Source: Paraspadella gotoi
Lineage: Eukaryota; Chaetognatha
NCBI GenBank assembly: GCA_051294375.1
Contig: CM119269.1
Span: 17,842,265 to 17,906,264, forward strand
Reading direction: 5' to 3'
DNA: 64,000 nucleotides
In this document: positions 37,401-64,000 of the stretch, one piece after another
Layout of the letters: each line of letters begins with the position of its first letter
How positions within the stretch are numbered: the first letter of the stretch is position 1
The notes under the pieces: model-generated
Database searches by the model: none
What the model was told of the DNA's origin: nothing
What the model saw: the letters and a program-made list of their open reading frames with translations, nothing else
Position numbers and translations under genes: made by a program

Positions 37401-38038
37401 CGCAGCAATAGCTCAAAGCTACATAAAAGCTTAAAATTAATTAACATATTCAAATAATTTCACAAATATCATATAATACCTGATGGTCTCAGAGGAATCT
37501 CTCAAAAATTAAGAATTTACTCTCCTTTTATATACAAGGACAACATTTTAACAACCAATGAGAGGAGAGTTCACATTTTAAGAATAAAATCAAAACATCT
37601 ACTAGTTATCATTAACCAATGAGAGACCAGATATTCAAATTCAATGTATAAAATTCAACCAATTAGAGGCTTTAAACTGAACTATTGGAGTCATTCAATT
37701 AAACCTTAAATTCAGATATTTGAGCCATTAAAAAATAAAAGGTCAGGGCTCAATTCAGATAAAAATTATTATAAACTCTTTAACATTTATAAAACGATTT
37801 ATCATATTGTTACACTCCAATTTTTTTTCAAAGGCTTAGGTTTTATCATTTACTTATAAAAATGTTTTTATCACTCCACCCTAATGTACAAAGCTGTTTA
37901 AAATTTTCTCTGTAAATGATTAATGAAGAAGCACAACATTTAAAGAAAAAAATGGGAAAAAAGAACAAAACACATTGCGTGACAAAACAAATAACTGGTA
38001 TTTTGAAAAATGTCTCCTTTTCCCTCTCTCTCTCTCTT

Positions 38039-38076
<38 letters not shown>

Positions 38077-38565
38077 AATATTTCATTCTCCCTTTTTTCT
38101 CCGTAGCAAAGGAAACGTCATGCTTACTTGCTCTAAGCAAACAACTTGTCTTTTTATTAATCTTTCACCTTTTGCCGATCGGGATTCCTCTCGCTAAAAC
38201 TAGGACGGCCAGGATTTGAGTGATGGCTCCCTGGGAACACTGGGAAAGGGAGAGAGAAAGAGAGAGATAAAGAGAGAGAGAGAGAGGGAGAGAGAGAGAG
38301 AGCCAGCAAGAGAAAGAAAGCGAGAGAGAGAGCGAAATTATAAAGAAAGTAAAAAAGAAAGGAAAAAAAAGAACAAAAGAAAGTAAAAAAAGAAAGAAAG
38401 AAAGAAGGAAATAAAGAAAGAAAGAAAGTATAAAAAATAAAAGAAAAAAAGAAAGAAAGTAAGGAAAAAAGAAAGAAAGAAGGAAGGAAATAAAGAAAGA
38501 AAGAAAGTATAAAAAATAAAAGAAAGAAAGAAAGAAAGAAAGAAGGAAATAATGAAAGAAAGAAA

Positions 38566-38607
<42 letters not shown>

Positions 38608-38747
38608 AGAAGGAAAACAATCAAATACAAAAAGACAGTGTCATAAATAATGCACAAAAAGAAGGAAAACCAAAAGTAAAAAAAAATATAATGGAAATGA
38701 AAAAAGATTAAAAGAAAGAAAGACAAAAAGAAAGAAAAAAGAAAGAT

Positions 38748-38810
<63 letters not shown>

Positions 38811-38952
38811 ATGAAATAGATGATTGAAGAAAAGAGTGGGCGGAACAGAGAAATCAAAATGTAAAAGAACCTAAGATTTTATCCCCTCGAAATTCGACTC
38901 TTACTCTCTTGACGAGGTACTTCCGCCGAGGGGGGCGCGGCGACAATGCCAT
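12262..38952 (-). CDS. Gene M: secreted ChtBD2 / F5-8C-like / 13 EGF / F5-8C-like protein
   Basis: Exons in transcript order: 38905-38952, 38169-38230, 36353-36496, 32966-33141, 24790-24965, 24317-24450, 22356-22433, 21583-21758, 19761-20990, 19555-19659, 19155-19478, 13501-13664, 12585-12713, 12262-12282. All phases agree; the exons total 2967 bases, 988 residues plus TAA. Domain order: basic leader and hydrophobic segment (ITQILAVLVLA), Pro/Thr linker, chitin-binding type 2 domain, Thr run, F5/8C-like domain 1, 12 EGF repeats in one exon, EGF 13, Pro/Thr/Ser linker, F5/8C-like domain 2, short tail CGCRTN. It should be secreted and could bind chitin and glycans outside the cell; that role is inferred from modules only. 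The locus is disordered by assembly: noisy second copies of several exons lie at 25394-30740 (plus strand) and 34295-35429. The first two exons are the least certain, resting on splice phase and signal-like sequence. Gene P (44-64 kb, plus) is a divergently oriented paralogue. Confidence 0.75.
13170..13345. repeat. Dispersed repeat with GGATCTGCTTA and CCGTCCGTCCGTC blocks
   Basis: Shared blocks (GGATCTGCTTA, AATCCACTTT, ATTATGATAAATTATGCAAA, then a CCGTCCGT run) recur at 15150-15480 and in reverse at 16300-16460. Function unknown. Confidence 0.5.
14715..14900 (+). repeat. (TTTC)n tetranucleotide block
   Basis: Interrupted TTTC array in the 13665-19154 intron of gene M. Confidence 0.9.
15295..15411 (-). 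ncRNA. Candidate hammerhead ribozyme
   Basis: On the minus strand: CTGATGA (15385-15379), a perfect stem II GACTCT/AGAGTC with an eight-base loop, GAAAC, AT, GTC (15350-15348). ACA and TGT flank the core as the start of stem I, and GAGAAAAAC / GTTTTTCTC (15403-15411 and 15295-15303) pair further out. The minimal AC-AT-GT stem III is the form reported in Penelope-like retroelements. Predicted cleavage is just after GTC. No reverse transcriptase is seen nearby. Confidence 0.7.
15672..16290 (+). repeat. Three degenerate direct repeats of about 120-150 bases
   Basis: Each unit begins near CCATTTAAACTCATTTCCACT, continues with an ACGATTCCATC block and ends in a CAATCACGAGTTATTGG-like block. Units start near 15678, 15986 and 16140. 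Two of them lead into GCTAAGGT(A/G)GGACGGA. All are AT-rich and non-coding, in the 13665-19154 intron. Confidence 0.5.
16455..16687 (+). repeat. GC-ended dispersed repeat, copy in gene M intron
   Basis: Same family as 4794-5083, with both ends (GGTGTTGCGCCGC and GCGAGTACTCGCGGCGCAAC) and the GTGACTTATAAAGTTGC block. It directly follows a different repeat ending AGCAGATCCGACT. Confidence 0.6.
16823..16892 (+). repeat. Three-copy 25-base tandem repeat
   Basis: The unit AGCCAATCACCTTTCATCCT with CTC occurs three times with one substitution. Its CCAAT core is repeated, but it lies in an intron of gene M with no start site seen nearby. Confidence 0.7.
18133..18743. mobile_element. hAT-like miniature element, family 1
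   Basis: Same family as 9750-10307: ends TAAGGCGTAGT and CTACGCCTTA, with CTACCTAT duplicated on both sides (18125-18132 and 18744-18751). It is AT-rich, non-coding, and lies in a gene M intron. The inverted assembly copy is 31519-32130. Confidence 0.85.
19555..19659 (-). CDS. Gene M exon 10: EGF repeat 13
   Basis: The acceptor TTCTACAG is followed by a single EGF unit (NCAGKNCLNGGQCSNGIC, CFNGYSGPNC) and the donor CCAT/GTAAGA in phase 1. It continues the array of the previous exon but stands in its own exon. A noisy inverted copy is at about 30630-30730. Confidence 0.85.
19761..20990 (-). CDS. Gene M exon 9: uninterrupted array of 12 EGF repeats
   Basis: One 1230-base exon, open throughout, encodes 12 EGF-like repeats of about 34 residues, each with six cysteines in the pattern C-x4-5-C-x4-5-C-x4-C-x-C-x8-C. 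A typical unit begins PNxCxNxxCxNGGxCxxGxC. None has the calcium-binding D-x-N/D-E/D-C start. Several (CVNGYSGTRC, CIDGFSGTYC) fit the EOGT O-GlcNAc consensus C-x-x-G-Y/F-S/T-G-x2-C. The repeats resemble each other strongly, especially units 5-7, pointing to recent tandem duplication. Fifteen kb of short introns elsewhere in the gene makes this intronless block stand out. A frame-broken inverted copy is at about 29296-30525. Confidence 0.92.
21185..21310. repeat. Possible tRNA-derived repeat fragment
   Basis: On the minus strand the stretch contains GGGTTCTAGCCC, which resembles a tRNA B box, but no complete cloverleaf can be drawn. It recurs reversed near 28980-29100 only because of the assembly duplication. 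Weak call. Confidence 0.25.
21583..24965 (-). CDS. Gene M exons 5-8: F5/8C-like (discoidin) domain 1
   Basis: Exons 24790-24965, 24317-24450, 22356-22433 and 21583-21758 together encode one galactose-binding-like domain. Landmarks are ASSFIFDESKPDKALRPLTT near the start, NLWHSQNPPPQWLEIDFGSK (like the W...WL.IDLG core of F5/8 type C domains), CSFSFGSRLDNTEGN, DAPMDYELQFAD, and a closing strand pair RYWRLLVTRVEGRP and FFVVIRDLQMF. These domains usually bind glycans or phospholipids at membranes or in matrix; the ligand here is unknown. The third exon uses a weak donor, AA/GTTTGT. The same domain occurs again near the C-terminus and in gene P. Confidence 0.75.
23573..24199. mobile_element. hAT-like miniature element, family 2, with 8-bp target duplication
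   Basis: Ends TAGAGTGGAGCACT and ATCACTCCACCCTA form a short inverted repeat. GTATACAG is duplicated at 23565-23572 and 24200-24207. The interior is AT-rich and non-coding. Assembly copies are at 26160-26772 (inverted) and about 33553-34178 (direct, with many indels). Confidence 0.8.
25003..32606. repeat. Right arm of the inverted duplication: error-rich copy, probably an assembly artefact
   Basis: After 363 bases resembling the hAT-like element at 36.7 kb, the sequence is the reverse complement of 24992 down to 17657. Gene M exons appear on the plus strand at 25394-25569, 25909-26042, 27853-27931, 28523-28700, about 29296-30525 and 30630-31130. Single-base insertions and losses (for example 79 instead of 78, and 178 instead of 176 bases) break the frames, and the 12-EGF exon is split by several shifts. 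The block has N gaps at both ends. Treat its genes as duplicates, not as a second locus. Confidence 0.85.
32632..33430. repeat. Isolated contig carrying gene M exon 4, duplicated at 34957-35700
   Basis: It starts with the same GGGAAGGTGTGGAA that ends the contig at 24992, and continues into the next upstream intron and exon of gene M. The same DNA recurs with indels at about 34957-35700. It therefore belongs directly after 24992 in a corrected assembly. Confidence 0.8.
32966..33141 (-). CDS. Gene M exon 4: second half of ChtBD2 and Thr-rich linker (clean copy)
   Basis: It reads CDHGIAHEMSCPP, then LFFNPQVSVCDFPPNVNC, the diagnostic ChtBD2 ending, followed by a run of 11 threonines and a donor at CCCACAG/GTCGAC in phase 1. 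With exon 3 it completes a six-cysteine domain. A second copy at 35265-35429 has a shorter repeat run and a broken frame, so this copy is the better sequence even though it sits in a separate contig between two 25-N gaps. Confidence 0.8.
33456..34971. repeat. Direct, error-rich repeat of 23475-24992
   Basis: It contains noisy copies of the hAT-like family 2 element and gene M exons (34295-34431, 137 instead of 134 bases; 34768-34942, 175 instead of 176). It is an overlap not collapsed by the assembler. Confidence 0.85.
35587..35964 (-). CDS. Possible small gene in an intron of gene M, unknown function
   Basis: From an ATG at 35964 a frame reads MSCRSLEWKHF, then SYFVTGDIERPSQEYE and PRIEFDEMQ before running into an A-rich tract. 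A second stretch, in another frame and reached only through the possible acceptor TATTAAAAG at about 35702, reads DICARQMALGQAKLLF and DNVPAGNDFLRI. Both look more like protein than the surrounding sequence, and the second is repeated cleanly at 33341-33430. I could not find a convincing donor, and the homopolymer tracts here are unreliable. It could be a two-exon nested gene or a decayed pseudogene. I do not recognise it. Confidence 0.3.
   Translation of the reverse strand: MSCRSLEWKHFSMSSNKGAKEQRGKGREAGFPRNIKDSYFVTGDIERPSQEYETEAPKPRIEFDEMQKKKTKKKNIKKLCQIFSSIKRIFALVKWRWDKRNCFLTRKSIMCPQEMTFLGLKLKLF
36353..36496 (-). CDS. Gene M exon 3: Pro/Thr linker and first half of ChtBD2
   Basis: After VPTPATTPPSPPTVQV the exon reads FVCPGPGLFPHPSCDKFY, the first half of a peritrophin-A type chitin-binding domain with its first two cysteines. 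The donor TTTTACAG/GTCGGC splits a serine codon completed by the next exon. Confidence 0.8.
36662..37883. mobile_element. hAT-like element, family 2, longer copy
   Basis: Same ends as 23573-24199 (TAGAGTGGAGCTCT and ATCACTCCACCCTA), with ATGTACAG at 36654-36661 and ATGTACAA at 37884-37891 as a slightly diverged target duplication. At 1222 bases it is about twice the short form. The extra interior includes a GCAGCA-rich block near 37327-37420. There is no transposase frame. Its left part is nearly repeated at 25003-25365. Confidence 0.7.
38020..38820 (+). repeat. (CT)n, (GA)n and (AAAG)n blocks around gene M exon 2
   Basis: (CT)n at 38025-38075 and (GA)n at 38245-38330 flank exon 2. Interrupted (AAAG)n fills 38340-38815 in the first intron. 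Confidence 0.9.
38169..38230 (-). CDS. Gene M exon 2: hydrophobic segment
   Basis: The acceptor GTTCCCAG is followed by GAITQILAVLVLARGIPIGK and the donor AAAAG/GTGAAAG in phase 2. This matches the single leading base of the next exon at 36496. The 62-base exon supplies the only hydrophobic stretch near the N-terminus. Confidence 0.5.
38905..38952 (-). CDS. Gene M exon 1: start codon and basic leader
   Basis: ATG at 38952 reads MALSPRPPRRKYLVKR to a donor AGA/GTAAGAG in phase 0. The next exon (38169-38230) begins in phase 0 and supplies the hydrophobic segment, so together they form a signal peptide or signal anchor. A six-codon exon at 40981-40998 (MTTTNK, donor AAG/GTGAGT) is also phase 0 and would give a more ordinary short signal peptide; it may be an alternative first exon. 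No transcript evidence is available to choose between them. Confidence 0.45.
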
Positions 38953-40516
38953 TTTTAGTCAAAATGATGTCAATTTCGATGATGAAAGAGCAGTGATATG
39001 ACGTCAGTTTTGACGATTCTTCACTTTGGACTCAAAATCATTTTTTCATCATAATTTTAGATTCGATCGATTCGCTTTGATTCCGATGGAAAAAATCGGA
39101 AAATTGGATGCGCGGCGATCGAACCGGAAAAGAAAGGTTTTTGCTGTCAAATAAACGATGCTCCTTTCGCCGACGATAAAGTCATTACATTAAAAGTTCC
39201 CTTGATGTCCGTTTAGTCGGTGAGAAAACGCAAAACCCTCAGCGATTCTCTTCCGTTCGAGTGGAACCCAAAAAATTCCCAGTTTTTCATCCGGGAAGTA
39301 GAATCGTGGGTAGTCACTTTGAGCGGTGGAACCAACTATGTTTCGGACTCGATGACTTCCGGTTTCGCAGCTGCGGTTCGCAAAACAAGAAAACAGAAGA
39401 AAAAAAGTTTTTTTTGTTTTTTTTAATGTTTATTCTTTCGTGAAGTTTAGTTTCAGCGAGCTCGAGCGAGCAATGTCGTCATTAGCGTCAGTCGCGAACA
39501 CATTTTCGCTATTTTATCGGATATAAAAGAGATTTTTCGTCGCGTGAGGAAATCAATGAATCTATATTTCGTCATTAAATCGACCAGGAATTAAACCTCG
39601 AACTAGTTTCTTATTTTTAAAGAATTGTAGATGGTTTAGGGAGATCATGTTTTTATTATTAAAAATAATGTTACGAAAAAATATTTATTTAATTTTTTAA
39701 ACAAAAAAAGCATAGTTAAAAGATCACTATTAGCAGATGATCCATCTGCCGCCTTCATGGACTCAACCTTTTTTCGCTTATGAAATTAGTACAACTAATA
39801 TTGATTGAAAGCTTGCAGGGACCTGCTATGTCATTATCTTGTAAGAGTGATGGAGGCCTTAAACCACCAAAGCCTGTCCAAAGTCAGGGGCAAGATAGCT
39901 TATTTATTAAATGAATGGATAATATATATATTGGTTGTACCAATTTCATATATATATAATTATATATATGATATATATGTATAACATTTTATAGTAATTT
40001 CTTTTCTTTGCACTCTATATATTCTCCTTATCCTTCCATAATTTTCCAACCCTCGATCTTTTACCATTTCACCGTCAACCATTCAAGTTCCCCGCCCGCA
40101 GTGGAAACCCATGTTTTACCCTCGGAGATCGGAGTTTTACGGTCGGATCCCATTTTAGGGACACGGTTTTTATCTTAATTTCCTTTTTTATATTTATGAT
40201 ACTTATTTTTGACGATACGGTGCAGGCGAAGCGATACGCTTTGTTAAATATTAAAAAGCCTTTCATTCGTTTTGGGGTGGTGTATTAAAAATAAATGTAG
40301 CGATTTGAAGATTAATCTTTTTAGTTGGAAAAAAGAAACGTATTTCGCGCTGAGTACGACACTCATAATCCGTGTAAAATGACTCTTAAATAACTTGAAA
40401 AAAAAATATTTGTCTTATAGTCAAACTGTTGTATAGTTGTATAGTTTAGGTCGTCGCAAAAGATAATACTTTACAAGTCATTAACAAAAACAGGTAATTG
40501 TAAAATTATGAGAGAG

Positions 40517-40569
<53 letters not shown>

Positions 40570-40818
40570 AGAGAGAGAGAAGAGATGAGCGAGAGAGCGA
40601 GAGCCGTAAAAGAAAATTGAACCGCGTCGCCGAGAAAAAGGGTGAAAATAAAGAAGGGGGGCGAGCGGGGTTGGGTTATGTCGGAGGGGGAGGGTCGAGA
40701 TACGTCAAGGCGTCGACGTTAGTTTCTGGTCACAACAATTTCTTATGATAGACATCAGATATTACATTTCTTACAAAAAACTGTTACATATTCCTGTCGC
40801 TAAAAATGAATTTCTCTC

Positions 40819-40865
<47 letters not shown>

Positions 40866-41302
40866 TTCCCCGATATTTTTTAACCCAGCCTTTCTCTTCA
40901 TTCATCCCTCTAATCCCACCCGGTACGAATAATCGAATCCACGAAAAGAGGCACAAAAGAGAGAATCCAAAGAAACTCACCTTATTTGTTGTCGTCATGA
41001 TTTAGGTGAAAGGCGTAACAGGCGTAACAGGCGAGAGTCAATATAACGGTTACGAGGTTGCGACAATGGTAAAAGTCGTCCCAAATAGATGGCGCCATTA
41101 GACACTCGTATTCCTTTGTCATGGAAAAAAGAGGAATAATCTTCGGAGGGAGGAACTAATTTAGTCTCTCTCTCACTCACCATTTATAAAAACTCAAGAA
41201 AACTGTTAATACTTACAAATGATAAGATAAGGTAGCTTTTTAAGGCAGTTTAAAGTACTAGCCTAAAGCTCGCACTTTCGTTTTTCAATATCAATTTCAA
41301 TA

Positions 41303-41394
<92 letters not shown>

Positions 41395-41693
41395 CTCTGT
41401 TTCTCCCTCTGTCTCGCTCATTTTTATCTTGGAATTAATTTACGATTGATGGTTTTACAAGAGTTTTGTTTGTACATATATATTTCTTCATTCCTGTGCA
41501 AAAGACAAAGAAGTCGTAACGATTTTTTAAAATTGTTTTCTTTTTTTTTCGTTTGTTTTAATTTTTCTTTTATTTTGTATTTTATTTGTTTGTTCGTCTC
41601 CTTCGAAATACGGAAATACTTATATCTACTATAAATCTATGCGGGTGTTTTTTTCTTTCTTTCTTTCTTTCTTTCTTTCTTTCATTCTTTCTC

Positions 41694-41765
<72 letters not shown>

Positions 41766-41769
41766 TCCC

Positions 41770-41829
<60 letters not shown>

Positions 41830-42790
41830 TTCCTCTTTCTTTCTTTCTTCTCTTATCATATTCCCTGGCAACTAAACAACTAGAAACGCTCTCCTCGACA
41901 AAGGAGAAGAGGTCAAAGGTCACGTTTCTCTTTTCTCTGCCTCAACAACAAAAACGGAAAGAAGAGGCTCACATTTCATACGATTTCATGAAGCCAAAAA
42001 AAAAAGGAAGGAAATTCCGAATCTCTTTTATTTCCTCTTTCTTTCACGTTAAAAACTTTTTTCCGTTTGGCCTCGACTCGAGTTTTGGCGTCTCTTCTCT
42101 TCCGTCGCCACACCAAGTGTATTCACCACGAATATGTGACGAATAAATCTTCCATGAGAATCACCATCTGCCATCTGTCGTCTGCCGTTTTCTGTTATTT
42201 TTGGAGATGACATTTTTTTTTTAAGTTGAATTTTTGTTGTTGTTCGAGGGAGATGTTCTCGTAATAGTAGTTTTGTTCGTCGTCGTCGTCGTCATCGTCG
42301 CTAATGTTATCCCAAAACGTTGTTGTCATTATTATTAACTATTTTAATTACTACAAATTACCAAATAGCACTTTCTGGTAAAGGATATTTCGACTGAAAC
42401 GTGGAAAGCTTAAAAAAAAACCCTTAAAATTATACAAGATTTGTAATTTGATCAAACATTAGAAAGAAAACGTATCAGGTGAACCCGGGCCTAATTCTTG
42501 GCATTTATGAAAAAGGAAGAAAACTTTTTTGGCATTTCAATTTGAAATAAGAAGGCGAATTTCAATTTACTTTGCCACTGTTTATATATTCGTTCGAGAG
42601 TTATTACGTTGAAAGAGGATAACTGGGAGCAAGCTCAAAGATGAGAGAGAGAGAAAGAGGGAGCGGCCGAGAGAAAGAGGAGGGAGAGAGAGGAGAGAGA
42701 GAAGGAGGGAGGAAAAAGAGGAGAGGATAAAGAGGAAACGAAAAGAGGATAGAGAGGGAAATGGCGAGAGAAAGAGGAGGAAGAGAGAGA

Positions 42791-42861
<71 letters not shown>

Positions 42862-43043
42862 AGAGAAAGAGAGAGAGAGAGGGCAGGAAGCAAAATCGGG
42901 TAGGATTTGCTTTCATCCTTCACTCGACTTTCCATTATCATCTCTGAGCTGAGTAAAGATCTCGAGAGTGAGAACTTTCCCTGGAAACTTAAGCTCTCAA
43001 TAAGGATTCGCTCTGTGAGATGCGCGGTAAGAGAGAGTGTTTG

Positions 43044-43131
<88 letters not shown>

Positions 43132-43916
43132 ACATACCCGACCCCCCAAGAAAAAAAAACCAATCCAAATAATCGTTGAACAATCCTTTTCTTGTAACCG
43201 TAGTTCTGTTCTCATCTTATTGGTATCGCACTTCATTCCTCTACTTAATTCTCACTTCCGTCGATCGATTCGTTTGTTCTTTTGTTCGAGAAGGGAATCA
43301 GCGCCATCTTGTTCAATCGCGACGAACGCAGACACTGCATCCGCCGAATTGGGAACGTGCAAACAGAAGAGCATTCCGGAGCCAAAAAAGAAAAAAAAAG
43401 AAAACTTTTTTTTTTATCGAATTCAAAAAGGTCATTTCATTTCTTACCTTTTTTTTCCCACTTTTCCGCGAAGAGAGAAAAAAATCTTCGCTTTCGCACC
43501 GAGCGAAAGCCTTACCCAACTTACTCGCGCCAGTTCGTCCTTGATCTAACTCACTTGTACTTTTTATTTTGTTTAATCTTTAAAATTGAAATATACGGTT
43601 TTAAGTTTGTTAATTTTTATATCAATTAATATACTGATTTTTAAAATTAAAAAAAAAGAGAAAAAAAGGGGTACATCCGTTTGGGAATTTTCAACAATTG
43701 TCTGGGCTTATAATTAAAGTACAGTTGAATTATATCACCGGGTAAGGACTACCTCACCCATCCGACGCCTCATTCGCGATTCATCACCGCTTAGCAAATG
43801 ATCTATCGAGACCTCAACCTGAATCTCTCGACCCGGGCGTTCTTTTACAATTCTTAAAATTTACACATCTACCTTTTTTTTTACGGAAATCAAGAAAACT
43901 CGCCTCTCTCTCTCTC

Positions 43917-43997
<81 letters not shown>

Positions 43998-44001
43998 CAT
44001 T
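38953..44001. promoter_or_regulatory. Head-to-head intergenic region between genes M and P
   Basis: Five kb between the divergent candidate start codons. It holds (GA)n at 40508-40585 and 42640-42880, (CT)n at 40820-40862, 41302-41392, 43043-43130 and 43903-43990, and (TTTC)n at 41648-41850. A GC-richer stretch lies at 40600-40730. Both promoters should lie here. I see no convincing core promoter motif and no other gene. Confidence 0.4.

Positions 44002-64000
<19,999 letters not shown>

Noticed and set aside
37219-37416. Cysteine- and leucine-rich minus-strand frame
   Set aside because: Translation of the GCAGCA-rich block inside the hAT-like element.
42000-42150. Plus-strand frame MKPKKKGRKFRISFIS as the gene P signal exon
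   Set aside because: No donor in the phase needed by the exon at 44958; the ATG exon at 44002 fits better.

Overview
This is nuclear DNA of an invertebrate animal. Every supported gene is split by introns with GT..AG borders and consistent codon phase. The genes are metazoan: a CCDC40-type ciliary protein, an SLC36-type amino-acid transporter, and secreted proteins combining chitin-binding (ChtBD2), discoidin-like (F5/8C) and EGF modules. Introns and intergenic DNA are packed with (GA)n/(CT)n, (TTTC)n, (AAT)n and pentanucleotide runs, and with short non-autonomous DNA transposons. A CCDC40 gene means motile cilia or flagella, and ChtBD2 modules suggest a protostome. I cannot name the phylum.

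Layout. 286-10930 (minus): at least ten exons of a CCDC40 orthologue, continuing past the left edge. Its large intron (445-5119) contains a three-exon gene on the plus strand (1538-4446) of unknown function. 12262-38952 (minus): gene M, which I assemble as 14 phase-consistent exons coding about 988 residues: signal-like N-terminus, ChtBD2, Thr-rich linker, F5/8C-like domain 1, 12 EGF repeats in one exon, a 13th EGF, Pro/Thr/Ser linker, F5/8C-like domain 2, stop. 44002-64000 (plus): gene P, a paralogue of M in head-to-head orientation (ChtBD2, F5/8C-like domain, Ser/Thr-rich linker, EGF repeats, running off the right edge). A complete seven-exon SLC36-like transporter (46026-49992, plus) lies inside one intron of gene P.

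Assembly. Two very large inverted duplications (17.66-24.99 kb against 25.37-32.61 kb; 55.56-58.22 kb against 58.44-61.15 kb), and direct duplications at 32.6-35.7 kb, sit against runs of N. In each pair one copy carries many single-base indels that break the exons, while the other reads cleanly. I read the noisy copies as inverted or overlapping raw reads placed into gaps, not as extra genes. Removing 25003-32631 and 33431 to about 35700 gives a coherent gene M.

Mobile and RNA elements. Two families of hAT-like miniature elements have 8-bp target duplications. A GC-ended dispersed repeat occurs at least seven times. Two good candidates for hammerhead ribozymes (minus strand, about 1285-1340 and 15340-15390) sit inside longer inverted repeats, as in Penelope-type retroelements.

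Function. Genes M and P probably encode secreted or matrix proteins that bind chitin and glycans, inferred from their domains only. CCDC40 and the transporter are conventional neighbours.
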